A model generated the notes under the pieces. It ran no database searches, was not told the origin of the DNA, and was given only the letters and a program-made list of their open reading frames with translations. A program made the translations under genes and the position numbers. Positions 8,398 to 17,185 of a stretch of DNA of 64,000 nucleotides are shown here, in pieces. The first letter of the stretch is position 1. Each line of letters starts with the position of its first letter. The stretch comes from Symsagittifera roscoffensis (taxonomy: Eukaryota > Xenacoelomorpha > Acoela > Convolutidae): the NCBI RefSeq assembly GCF_963678635.1, contig NC_087069.1:6927472-6991471 (forward strand). Reading direction: 5' to 3'.

Positions 8398-11079
8398 TCA
8401 AGCCTTGCTTGCTTTCACTCCTGACAAAGCTTCTTCATGCCTTGGATGCTTGATGTCTGCCACTGCATCCCAGAATTGTGGACAATCTGATTTAAAATGA
8501 CCTTCCAAGTTGCAAAAGAAACACCTCGGGCCGAATTTCGCAATTACTCCTCTCATGAAATCCTCATGGTCCAACTCTGACGCATCTTCGTCCTCGAGGC
8601 TAAAGCCTATTGCTTTCATGCCTTGTTTATAAGCTGGGCATGAAGACACATGATGGTCTGTTGAACTACAATTAGCACAAGAGCGTCTCTTGTCCATATC
8701 GTCCCTCGGTTTGTACCAATTGTTCCCTTGGTTCGCTGGTCCGTTGTTAAAATTGCCATAATTGTTCTTGTAATATCCAGATCTCGAAGGAGGTTTCAAC
8801 AATAGATACTCTTTTGATTTGAGCCTCAACTCCTCCGGTGTTGGCGCATTAGTTGATAGTGGTGTGTAATGCGTTGCTAGCATCGTACGAAGTTCATCGT
8901 TTTTCACACCATCGATGAATTTTGAGGCTACGGCCAGGTTCATCCTTCGGTTTGACTCATCCGGTTGGCTGCGTCTTCTCAGCATTTCCAAATCATCGAG
9001 AAACTTGTCTATAGTTTCATCTTCCCGTTGCCTCCGTTTCTCGAAGCGCATCATCGCCTGGTGCCCCTGCACCCCTGATCCGAAACGGTTTAACAAGATT
9101 TCGAAGATTTTCTGTGCAGTGTCACGTTGATACTGTTTCTTAGCCATGACACAGTTTAGGGCTGTCCCTTCTAAGTTGCTGGTGAGCGCGCTGCATTCCT
9201 GTCTCTCAGACAAGTCCTCTTCCTCGAAATGCAGCTTCATTACCTCTATCCAGGTATCAATACAGCCATCAGATTCATCTTTGTAGCATCTCGGCTTTTT
9301 AAAGACTCTTCTGGACTTCTCACTGCGTTCATTGGTTTTAGATAACCTCGTCAGGAATGTCTCCAGAGACCTGTTCAGGGGTTCAAATGCTGTGGCCATT
9401 GCCGTAGCATCCCTTGAGTGTCCCGCTTGAGTGTCCTCACAACTCGTCGAAGGCTCTGTGTGCGGTGCATCCCTGCAATCCGAATCATCGTGAGCACTTC
9501 CCGCTTGGCCCACGTGACCCCTCCTCGGGCTTGTATGCCCCCTATTGCCGGAATCACTTCTCCCAGTCGCCTGTGCGCCTTGCGTTGGTCGTTCGTTAGA
9601 GGTTCGTCTGTTCCCCGTTGAACTTGCTCTATTGTTCGGGCCCCATGCTCCATTATCCCTTGTGGCATAGCCTGATGAACTGCCCCTGCCTCTAGTGGAT
9701 CCATACGTCTTCCTCTTTTGATGTTCATTGAAGTTCACCTTCGGTTCCCTGCTGGGGCCTGCCGAATTCGGTTCTCCTTCTTTTGGTCCACTTTTGCTGC
9801 TTAGTAGCCCGTCCAACCTATCCATGATAGCCTGAGTTCGCCTCTCCATCATCGCATCTATCTTTGTGTCAAGAGTCCCCAGAGACTGCTCTTGCTGTAT
9901 TCTTAACTTCTCCATGTCGGCTCTTAAGCGCAACTCCCTCTGCTCCGCCTCTCTTGTCATTCGCGACAAGTTCCTCGTCATGTGTTCATCCGTCCTCTCT
10001 TTCAAGCGTTTTTCGCTCCTGTCAACTTCTTGTCTGTTGCGGTTTATTTCTTCCCGCAGCCTTTCTCTCTCAATGTGAACTGCTCTTTCTAGTTCACTCA
10101 TCCTTATTGACATTTGCTCGTTTTGTTCTCCTAAACTGTCCACTATGTTGTTTAAGGCTTCCTCTAGTGCTGCCCCGTTATCCACCAGTGGCGTTACTAG
10201 TGGTGGTGTAACCCTGTCGGTCCCAGGTAACTTCGTGCTTGTCGAGATCCGGGCCTTGACTCTCTGCCTCGACGTCTTTTCATTGTTTGTTTCAAGATCA
10301 TTTGACGCGTTGCCGAGCCCTCTGGTTCTATTCTCACCAGGTTCTGGCTCCGAACTTGCCCTCATCGTGAAGTCTTTTGACTGGCCTGGTGTGTTTGCTT
10401 CTTTGCTTATTGTTGTCACCACACCAAATTTGTCCGTGTTTCCAGTCTCTCTTTCGATGTGTGCCTCACCCTCTTGGATTGAACTATTGAGGCTGACTTG
10501 AGATCCATAGTCCCCTTGCTCCTCTTCATCTTCTTCCTCCTGGGACTCACCATCGTTGCCTGCTCCTCCTCCCATGCTGAATGGAAAGATGTTCCCGAAG
10601 GTGTTCTTCATTCTTTCTGAGAATGATGATGACGTTGTTTGTTTCCCAGTTCCACCTGCCATCATAGTGTTGTCTGTCGGAGATCTTCTCGTTGTCGCTA
10701 CCTCAGTTGAGATGTCGGACAGTTCCGACATCTCTTCTCGATCCAATGTCCCGGTGGAAGTGGCAAGATCATGGCCTTGTTCTACCGGGGTAGATTCACT
10801 CGCCAGTCTTCTGCCTCTCCCTTCCAGTTCATTTACTTCCTGGTTGTCATTCATGGTATGGTCCGTATTGACCTCCACTTCTAATGGTTCTCTTCGCTCT
10901 TCTGAGGTCTTTTGACTTCTCGTTTCAACCATTCTGCCTGAAACCGTTCCCCTTTTGTTAGACCGGGATCGCTTGATCCAATCCACAAAAGGATCGGTCA
11001 TCGTTTTTCTTTGCTTTTCAGGTATGAATTTCCTAGAGCTATTACCTCGTTTTGGTATCCTTGACTTGTCTAGACTCAT
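8398..11079 (-). CDS. gag: ORF1 part 1, copy A: Gag (coiled coil, capsid, two zinc knuckles)
   Basis: 893 codons from ATG 11,079, the first in-frame Met after the leader and kept in B and C. Residues 1-300 are Ser/Thr/Glu-rich and disordered-looking. A long coiled coil runs about 303-425, then a basic Gly/Arg/Ser region. A retrotransposon Gag capsid segment follows at about 590-765. Two CX2CX4HX4C knuckles lie at 801-814 and 853-866 for RNA binding. The length before the capsid is unusual. The frame stops at 8,398 by CGA to TGA; C reads through here with Arg, so Gag and Pol were one frame with no frameshift signal. Confidence 0.93.
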   Translation of the reverse strand: MSLDKSRIPKRGNSSRKFIPEKQRKTMTDPFVDWIKRSRSNKRGTVSGRMVETRSQKTSEERREPLEVEVNTDHTMNDNQEVNELEGRGRRLASESTPVEQGHDLATSTGTLDREEMSELSDISTEVATTRRSPTDNTMMAGGTGKQTTSSSFSERMKNTFGNIFPFSMGGGAGNDGESQEEEDEEEQGDYGSQVSLNSSIQEGEAHIERETGNTDKFGVVTTISKEANTPGQSKDFTMRASSEPEPGENRTRGLGNASNDLETNNEKTSRQRVKARISTSTKLPGTDRVTPPLVTPLVDNGAALEEALNNIVDSLGEQNEQMSIRMSELERAVHIERERLREEINRNRQEVDRSEKRLKERTDEHMTRNLSRMTREAEQRELRLRADMEKLRIQQEQSLGTLDTKIDAMMERRTQAIMDRLDGLLSSKSGPKEGEPNSAGPSREPKVNFNEHQKRKTYGSTRGRGSSSGYATRDNGAWGPNNRASSTGNRRTSNERPTQGAQATGRSDSGNRGHTSPRRGHVGQAGSAHDDSDCRDAPHTEPSTSCEDTQAGHSRDATAMATAFEPLNRSLETFLTRLSKTNERSEKSRRVFKKPRCYKDESDGCIDTWIEVMKLHFEEEDLSERQECSALTSNLEGTALNCVMAKKQYQRDTAQKIFEILLNRFGSGVQGHQAMMRFEKRRQREDETIDKFLDDLEMLRRRSQPDESNRRMNLAVASKFIDGVKNDELRTMLATHYTPLSTNAPTPEELRLKSKEYLLLKPPSRSGYYKNNYGNFNNGPANQGNNWYKPRDDMDKRRSCANCSSTDHHVSSCPAYKQGMKAIGFSLEDEDASELDHEDFMRGVIAKFGPRCFFCNLEGHFKSDCPQFWDAVADIKHPRHEEALSGVKASKA

Positions 11080-11501
11080 TCTCTGTTCGTCACTTTCCTA
11101 TGCCTACTCTTGACTCAATTGCTAGAGACCTTATAGTTTTATTAACAATAAAATGACACAACACAATAAATTTCACCAGATTCTATTAAATAGTGACCAC
11201 GAATCTCTGTATGTTATCAGAGTACAGTTTGTATAAAATTTATTCGCACTAATCGATTATCGGTCCAAAGATTTGGAAACTAGCACAATATGATGTTATC
11301 AATCAATTTAAAAGATAGTGTATTCACTACCCAATCAAGCACAATTTACGTTGATTTAAAATCAAAAGCAAAAATATATATTGACACAATATGAATGTAT
11401 ATATGATAAAAACAGAGGAAAAAAAACGTATGTGTTTTGTACTCTTAATCGGTCGCAGTACAATAGTCGAACCTGTCTTTTAAAGAAAAAGCTTTCCCTG
11501 C

Positions 11502-11638
11502 TTGGTGCTGCACCAAACAGACAAAACTTTGAAGGCAGTAATTTTCTCAATGGGTGTCTATTGCACCCACCGAGTACTGTGTTACCTATCTGCCTTCGGA
11601 CTGCCCGAGCTAGACCTACTAAAATCCTCAGGGCAGTC
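11502..11638 (-). promoter_or_regulatory. Nested inverted-repeat cluster upstream of gag, copy A
   Basis: Four inverted repeats nest or follow one another: TTGGTGC-T-GCACCAA (11,502-11,516); GAAGGCAG (11,531-11,538) with CTGCCTTC (11,590-11,597); an inner GGGTG/CACCC (11,552-11,568); and GACTGCCC (11,599-11,606) with GGGCAGTC (11,631-11,638). The same set occurs in B (38,957-39,094) and C (63,462-63,599). In position it resembles a retroviral packaging/dimerisation region. That role is inference. Confidence 0.55.
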
Positions 11639-11870
11639 ACTTTTCCCAAAAACGTATTATGTTCAATCCACACCAATGAACCACGTTCTGTTTAATTTAG
11701 ACTTAGTGTCGCGAATATCCGAGTTTGGACTTGGTTCGTATTAGTCTGGTTCTTATCTAAAGGCAAGTTACCAGTGCAGTCACTGATAGCTAGCCTGTGT
11801 ATTAATAACTTAATACCTCTCACTTTTTAGTCTATCGTTCGTTCACCTAAGTCCTTAATAAAATAATACC

Positions 11871-12060
11871 CCTCCGGATTGGCACAAATAGGACCCTTCC
11901 GGATTTGTCAGAATCTAGACCCCTCCGGATTGGGACCCCTCCGAGTTTGTTAATATAAGACCCCTCCGGATTTGGACCCCTCCGAATTAGCTACTATAAG
12001 ACCCCTCCGGATTCGGACCCCTCTTGTAAAAACTTTGACCCCTCCGGATTGGGAGCCCTC
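11871..12060 (-). repeat. CCCCTCCGGATT motif array, copy A leader
   Basis: Exact or near copies of ACCCCTCCGGATT (sense strand AATCCGGAGGGGT) start near 11,871, 11,895, 11,931, 11,948, 11,971, 11,988, 12,001, 12,017 and 12,038. More lie outside the array at about 12,181, 12,399, 12,749, 13,224, 13,454 and 13,483. I count nine exact 12-mers in this leader. Spacers vary in length and sequence, so it is not a simple satellite. Each site centres on the palindrome TCCGGA. Confidence 0.85.
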
Positions 12061-13965
12061 CGATTTTGTAAAAGTAGTTTTTAGGAGATTTCCCTTTTTC
12101 AACCTATACCCCTCCTAATACGTTCTGTGTTGCTATTATGCTGTTTGAATTAACTGGGAAGGGTATAGGGTCCTTTCCTAGACCCCTCCGGATTGAAGTT
12201 AAGGCACTTATTTGACAATTCACACTAGCGGTGAAGGGTCTTATCGCTTACCTAATTTCGACTCTATTATGGTTGTCTTGTGCCTTCAGCTCTCCCTTTC
12301 CGTCTAGAACTGTCCTAAGTTACTTAGTTCAATCGCTATCAATTTTTGGTAGAGGTCTAAGGGTTTTCCAGAAAAATTTGTAAAACGTGAAGGGTGTACC
12401 CCTCCGGATTTGTGTGATTTGCTAAAAACAATCTCAAAAAATTTTTTCTCTCGTTTTTCCAAAAAATTTCTGATCCTATCAGTAAGCTCAGCTAATTTAT
12501 GATCTATTGGTACCAAGATCAACTCGATATACTCAGTAGTTCTAAAGTTATTAACCAAAACGTCTTTTTTCCAAACTCAAAAATTTTCTCTCTTATAGGT
12601 TCCGCCTAACTTTTTCCGCAAATCTGGTCCTTTCGACCTAAAAATTATTGATCCGAGCTCAGGAGGCCTATACTCTTCTAGTTCAATGCAAAAGACCCGA
12701 TCTAAAACGCTTTTGTAGAAAAAATTTGCGAAAAACTATGCTACCTGGACCCCTCCGGATTGATGAATCTACCAAATCAAACACGTTAAGTTCGATTTCT
12801 CTGCAACCCGGAAGGCTTTCGGGTAGCGGGTTTTAAAACTCGTAGATTCACTAGTGGACGTTGTCCAAACAACTATTTTTATTGTCCTAACTCAAAAATT
12901 TCAAAAAATTTTCTGATTTTATAGCGTTTCTTACTATCAAAAAATGGGAAAATTTGGTTTTTGGTACCAAACTAGTTCCAACCACTTCCGAACTAAAGTT
13001 AACCGGTTCTGCTTATTATAGTAGTGCAGTTACGATGTAACACACTAACCTAGCGCTTTTTTCCGTTTCAAAAAATATCGATATCTCAAAAATCGCGACT
13101 TGTGGGGGGATCAAAATATCGCAATTTTGACCCTAAAAACCGGTCAGTTTTCGTTGTTTTTGGCTGAAAATCGATATAAGACTATTAATATAGGCTATAT
13201 AAGTAATAATATTAGGAATACTATACCCCTCCGGGTTTGTTTAATCCCCGAATTAAGGTGCTTAACTCGGATATTCGCAGTTCGGTGAAGGGTCACTACA
13301 GTGCAGCACTGTCGAGCCCCCCACAGATTACTATCTTAATTTTTGCACCAAAAGGGATACAAAACTTGTTAACGATACCCAACAGTCGACTGTAGTTGTC
13401 GTTGAGCCTCTTCCTGTTGTTCCCTGTACTGCTTGCCGGATCGGTCTTCACCCAAGACCCTTCCGAATTGAGCGCAAATCAGCTGACCCCTCCGGATTGA
13501 GCGCAATTTATCATTAACGTGCTTAAATGCTCAAATAACCCTACAGTACAAGCCTCACACACGGGCTACAAAAATGATCGTAACAATCCTGACTGATATA
13601 AATGCCTGTAACAACAATATATCTATCAACAACAAACGGGGGGGTTGAATCACATCTTGTCTGGGGGGATGATTTCTACTGATTTTTTACTTTTTTACTG
13701 TTTTTGGTTTTTTCGGTTATTTTTTATGTTTTTTGTTTTTCTTGGGTACTATACTACTTTTTGTTTGGTTTTACTTATATCTTTAAGTGTTTTTGGTCAC
13801 CAACCACTCAGGGGACGAGGGGACGGCCGATCCCCCCACCCTTCCTGGTTTGTGAATTTTCGGTCTTAACTAGGTTAAAAAACTATTCACGGCAATCCGG
13901 AAGGCCTCCGCGTTCCGAACTACCCTTCCGCCCCGGCGGTTTAGGCCTATTAAGGGCGTTAATGT

Positions 13966-13991
13966 GAGCATCCGCTCGGCGCGGAGTGCTC
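13966..13991 (-). promoter_or_regulatory. GC-rich hairpin just inside the 5' LTR, copy A
   Basis: GAGCA-TCCGC and GCGGA-g-TGCTC pair over 10 bp with one bulged base and a TCGGC loop, about 70 bases inside the LTR edge. It is identical in B (41,425-41,450). In position it could act in reverse-transcription initiation or packaging. No direct evidence. Confidence 0.5.
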
Positions 13992-14027
13992 GTTAACGGT
14001 TCCGCCGGTCATGATGCTATAAAAGAA

Positions 14028-14045
14028 TAACACCCAGGAGCGCCA
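14028..14045 (-). promoter_or_regulatory. Candidate primer-binding site, copy A
   Basis: Minus-strand TGGCGCTCCTGGGTGTTA begins 12 bases inside the LTR end and starts with TGG, the complement of a tRNA CCA tail. The implied tRNA acceptor lacks a well-placed T-stem consensus, and B has TGTCGC instead of TGGCGC. I cannot name the tRNA. Confidence 0.3.
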
Positions 14046-14628
14046 TAAAAACATACATGTAACATTCGCCCGGAAGATACATATCGACGGATAACAAAAC
14101 TAAGTCTTAAGACGACTGGCTAGCGTCTAAACAGAGCTTTGCATGTTTTTCACCGTCTCTACCAAGCCAGTACTTTTCGGTGGTCTTTTATAACATCGGG
14201 TCGACAAAACGTTACTGTTCTCCGGCTTCGACCAGAACGCTCAAATTAACTGAATTACATGCAAAGATAGTGAGCTCATGGCTGGGTCTCAGTATCCCCA
14301 GACCACGAGGTCACTCCTAAAAACAGGGCTACTACTTATTATATTACTATTGTTTTTGTTCAGTAGATAAAAATCATCATCTCCATCGAAGATGGATCAA
14401 CCCTTCCCCCCCTTACTTCTAGCTCCTCATTCTTGTCAAAACGAATTAAGATCTTAATTAAATTCAAGTCAGGACATGACGGGATGCTAAAAGTTTATGT
14501 GAGTTAATAAAAATCTCCGTCCCGAGACCCTTCCGGATTCTTGAATCCGCCGAATCAAGCTCCTTAACCTCAAGTTCACGCTAACTCGGAGGGCTGGCTT
14601 TTACCCTTCACCGTTGTTCGCAACGGCC

Positions 14629-14660
14629 TTGCAACTATTGTAACAGCACAATAGTTGCAA
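14629..14660 (-). promoter_or_regulatory. 13-bp perfect hairpin in LTR, copy A
   Basis: TTGCAACTATTGT (14,629-14,641) and ACAATAGTTGCAA (14,648-14,660) pair perfectly around a six-base loop, just after a second hairpin CCGTTG/CAACGG (14,611-14,626). Both also occur in the B 3' LTR (18,642-18,673), the C 3' LTR (43,636-43,667) and the LTR fragment near 42,840. In the B 5' LTR the stem is altered at one pair. Confidence 0.6.
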
Positions 14661-14803
14661 CTCGGAACGTCCTCTGCTGTTCGGTAGTTCGTTGTTGTTT
14701 TTTAATCTCGATTTTCGTACTGTTCGCAATCGCAGATAAAAGTTGTTCTGTTTCTTTTTGCTATTTTAGCTAAAATGGCCGTTTCTGACGTTTCTCAGAA
14801 ATA

Positions 14804-14871
14804 TGACGTCATAATTCGAATTTTTAAAATTTAGAATTCCAGAATCTTCTAGCCTTCACCGTTTGGCCAAT
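14804..14871 (-). promoter_or_regulatory. CRE and CCAAT box in U3, copy A LTR
   Basis: TGACGTCA (14,804-14,811) is a perfect CREB/ATF palindrome and CCAAT lies at 14,867-14,871 (ATTGG on the sense strand). The CRE is also perfect in the LTR fragment (43,011-43,018). It has one mismatch in the B 3' LTR (18,816-18,823) and the C 3' LTR (43,812-43,819), and is lost in the B 5' LTR. Together they look like a Pol II promoter. No consistent TATA box is conserved. Confidence 0.5.
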
Positions 14872-15079
14872 CGTTCAAATAACGTCCTTATCCGTTCTAA
14901 ATCACCAATTCGGAAGGCTTGCTGCTAAAATCCCGAATTTTGCAGAGACTGCATTTTGGCCATTCTGGTCGAATGTCACATAAACTCCTGAGGGTAAAAC
15001 CAGCCCATGATTATACTGGAAAAGCAAATTCCAACTAAAAATCGCTTTCCAATTATCAACATAAAAATGTTTATAGGTC

Positions 15080-15239
15080 TACCAATAGACCCTATAGTAA
15101 CGATTGCATGCACCCATATGGCCAACAAACTGGTCAAAATAATTTCAACAGCAACTCATGGGGCTGTGATAGTAATTATAACCATAATCTGAATCGTAAC
15201 CAGCAGTCATATAACTACTCGCAAGGTTTTCATTATTAA
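15080..15239 (+). pseudogene. Possible LINE ORF1 C-terminal fragment (Asn/Gln-rich)
   Basis: One plus-strand frame encodes an Asn/Gln/Ser/Tyr-rich tail ending at a TAA at 15,237-15,239, about 0.3 kb before ORF2 motifs begin. Such tails occur at the end of LINE ORF1 proteins. There is no start and no zinc knuckle in the remaining piece. From 15,240 to about 15,550 I see only AT-rich sequence. Confidence 0.3.
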
Positions 15240-15553
15240 GTAATGCTAGTTAAGACTATCTTTTTGATAAACGACTGTTATTTGTAATTTTAACAATAAT
15301 TGTTCTACAAAACGATATGCTGTTACTTTTTGCCTTAACTAGCATATCTGTCATCAGCTTCTGCGAAAGCGATCAATTCGCAGCTTATGCGGTACTGAAT
15401 AAAAGATAAGGAAAATAACTTTTTCCATGGGTTGCCACAATATACTCGAACAAACATTATTGCACTATACTTAATAATATAAGCTATTACTATTACAGTT
15501 ATTATATAAAAAACACAAGCAAGACTTTTAAAAAACAAGAAAGGTCCCTTCAT

Positions 15554-15910
15554 AAAACTCTTCTAACATCAGGGTATATCCACCCAAATCCAGGACCATT
15601 CAAGCAATTCAGTCAAATAAAGAAAAAACTGGAAAAGTACAACAACAACTTAAAAGTACTACATCTTAATTGTAGAAGTTTAGCTAGAAAGCGTTCAGGT
15701 CTCAAACAACTTATCGAAATTTTTAATGATAATACAATTTTCGGATTTTCGAGACATGGTTCAATGATACAAATGACGATAAACTGTGGGCCATAGACAA
15801 TGACAAAAATTAGTTGTTCCGATGTGATAGAACTTATGAATCAGGTAAAAAATTGAAGGGTGGAGAGTCACATCTAACATCTAACATTGAAGGGTCACAT
15901 CTAACATTGC
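15554..15910 (+). pseudogene. LINE ORF2 start: NPGP motif and APE endonuclease remnant
   Basis: A frame with GYIHPNPGP (from 15,572) leads into LHLNCRSL, the usual first motif of APE-type endonucleases. After a frameshift near 15,745 an ETWFND motif follows, then a stop, then a short GG-containing segment. The middle of the endonuclease is deleted and short TCACATCTAACAT repeats fill the join (about 15,866-15,910). NPGP resembles a 2A-type sequence, but the preceding residues differ from the functional consensus. Confidence 0.6.
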
Positions 15911-16029
15911 TGACACCATTAAAGAATGTGCCCCACAGAAGACTGTTTTCATTCGCAACGACAAACCAAAAGTAAACTACAAAGATGATAAATTTATTTC
16001 CCAACTGTTTAACTCGAAAAAAAGCGAAC

Positions 16030-17185
16030 GCAAAAAATGGAGTATAATAAACGAAAAAATCTTCCAACCTCATTCCATTACTTAGAAACTCCTTCGGCGA
16101 TTTCATAACCAATAATTTACAGATGGCGAACTTGCTAAGTTACAAGTTCTCAACTCTTGGATGCTTTTATGAGAAAAATTCAAAAATCAGGCAAAGTCCA
16201 CCGATTTCTACATGCAAAATTCGAAATAATAATAAATTTTCATTCCGATTCATCATATCAGCTGAGTGTAAAAAAGATATACATAATTTAAATTGTCAAA
16301 AGGCACCCAAAATTCCAGCCTGGGCACTGAAATATGGCTGCAATGAAATATACACACATCTGACATTTCTGTACAATGAGTTTTTGAAAAACAAGACATA
16401 CCCTTGCAAGCTCAAAAAAGCAATTGTCACACCAATATACAAAACGAAGATCCAGAACTACCAGAAACTTATAGGCCTATCTCTATAACTGGGGCTCTTT
16501 CAAAAGATTTTGAAAAATTGTTATATAAGCAAATCAATGAATATCTGATATCCCAAAAATTACTAAGTAATACCCAATTTGGGTTCAGAACATCATATTC
16601 GCAAAAAATGGAGTATAATAAACGATACAAGAAACTCGAAAAAATCTTCCAACCTCATTCCATTACTTAGAAACTCCTTCGGCAATTTCATAACCAATAA
16701 TTTACAGATGGCGAACTTGCTAAGTTACAAGTTCTCAACTCTTGGATGCTTTTATGAGAAAAATTCAAAAATCAGGCAAAGTCCACCGATTTCTACATGC
16801 AAAATTCGAAATAATAACAAACTTTCATTCCGATTCATCACATCAGCTGAATGTAAAAAAGATATACATAATTTAAATTTTTAAAAGGCACCCAAAATTC
16901 CAGCCTGGGCACTGAAATATGGCTGCAATGAAATATACACACATCTGACATTTCTGTACAATGAGTTTTTGAAAAACAAGACATACCCTTGCAAGCTCAA
17001 AAAAGCAATTGTCACACCAATATACAAAAAAGAAGATCCAGAACTACCAGAAAATTATAGGCCTATCTCTATAACTGGGGCTCTTTCAAAAGTTTTTGAA
17101 AAATTGTTATATGAACAAATCAATGAATATCTGATATCCCAAAAATTACTAAGTAATACCCAATTTGGGTTCAGAACATCATATT
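16030..17185 (+). repeat. Tandem duplication inside the LINE RT region
   Basis: 16,030-16,600 is repeated at 16,601-17,185, joined at GCAAAAAATGGAG. Both copies encode the stretch before the RT fingers and its first motifs (ITGALSK, FGFRTSYS). The second copy carries a 13-base insertion and small differences, so the event is not very recent. Confidence 0.85.

Larger units (their letters stand above)
11080..14057 (-). promoter_or_regulatory. Long 5' leader of copy A
   Basis: 2,978 bp between LTR and gag, without a convincing ORF. From the LTR inward on the minus strand it holds a candidate primer-binding site (about 14,028-14,045), a strong hairpin (13,966-13,991), AT-rich sequence with scattered CCCCTCCGGATT motifs, a dense array of that motif (11,871-12,060), and a cluster of nested inverted repeats (11,502-11,638). 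The last 400 bases before the gag ATG are AT-rich. The matching leader of B is about 2,950 bp. Confidence 0.75.
1..14980 (-). mobile_element. Giant Ty3/gypsy-like LTR retrotransposon, copy A (5' part; 3' part beyond left edge)
   Basis: Reads right to left: 5' LTR 14,058-14,980, leader 11,080-14,057, ORF1 (gag-pro-RT-RH-IN-macro) 11,079-1,478, then the ORF1/ORF2 spacer. ORF2 should follow, but at 1,110 the sequence jumps back into the integrase region of ORF1. Gene order PR-RT-RH-IN and a D-x35-E integrase with a GPF module place it in Ty3/gypsy (Metaviridae-like). ORF1 of A is the best preserved in the window: 9,602 bases with one nonsense codon and one missing base. The outer flank of the LTR (14,981 on) is LINE-like DNA. 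The integration flank on the other side is not in the window. Confidence 0.88.
14058..14980 (-). repeat. 5' LTR of copy A
   Basis: 923 bp bounded on the plus strand by TGTAACATTCG and CGAATGTCACA, an 11-bp near-perfect inverted terminus with TG...CA ends. Sense transcription is leftward, so U3 is at the 14,980 side. U3 holds a perfect CRE palindrome TGACGTCA (14,804-14,811) and a CCAAT box (14,867-14,871). Stable hairpins lie at 14,629-14,660 and 14,382-14,396. It matches the C 3' LTR more closely than either LTR of B. Confidence 0.85.

Noticed and set aside
8395-8400. Programmed stop or frameshift between Gag and Pol
   Set aside because: Copy C reads through in one frame with an Arg codon, so the stop in A is a point mutation.
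11362-11695. Open frames of about 104 codons on both strands of the leader
   Set aside because: The frames are broken or shifted in B and C while the inverted repeats stay, so the region is conserved as RNA or DNA structure, not protein.
11871-12060. CRISPR array or simple satellite for the CCCCTCCGGATT repeats
   Set aside because: The repeat is only 12-13 bases, spacing is irregular, there are no Cas genes, and the context is a eukaryotic retroelement leader.
14015-14030. TATAAAAG on the plus strand near the A LTR as a promoter
   Set aside because: Wrong strand for the element, and B has TTAAAAAAG at the same place.
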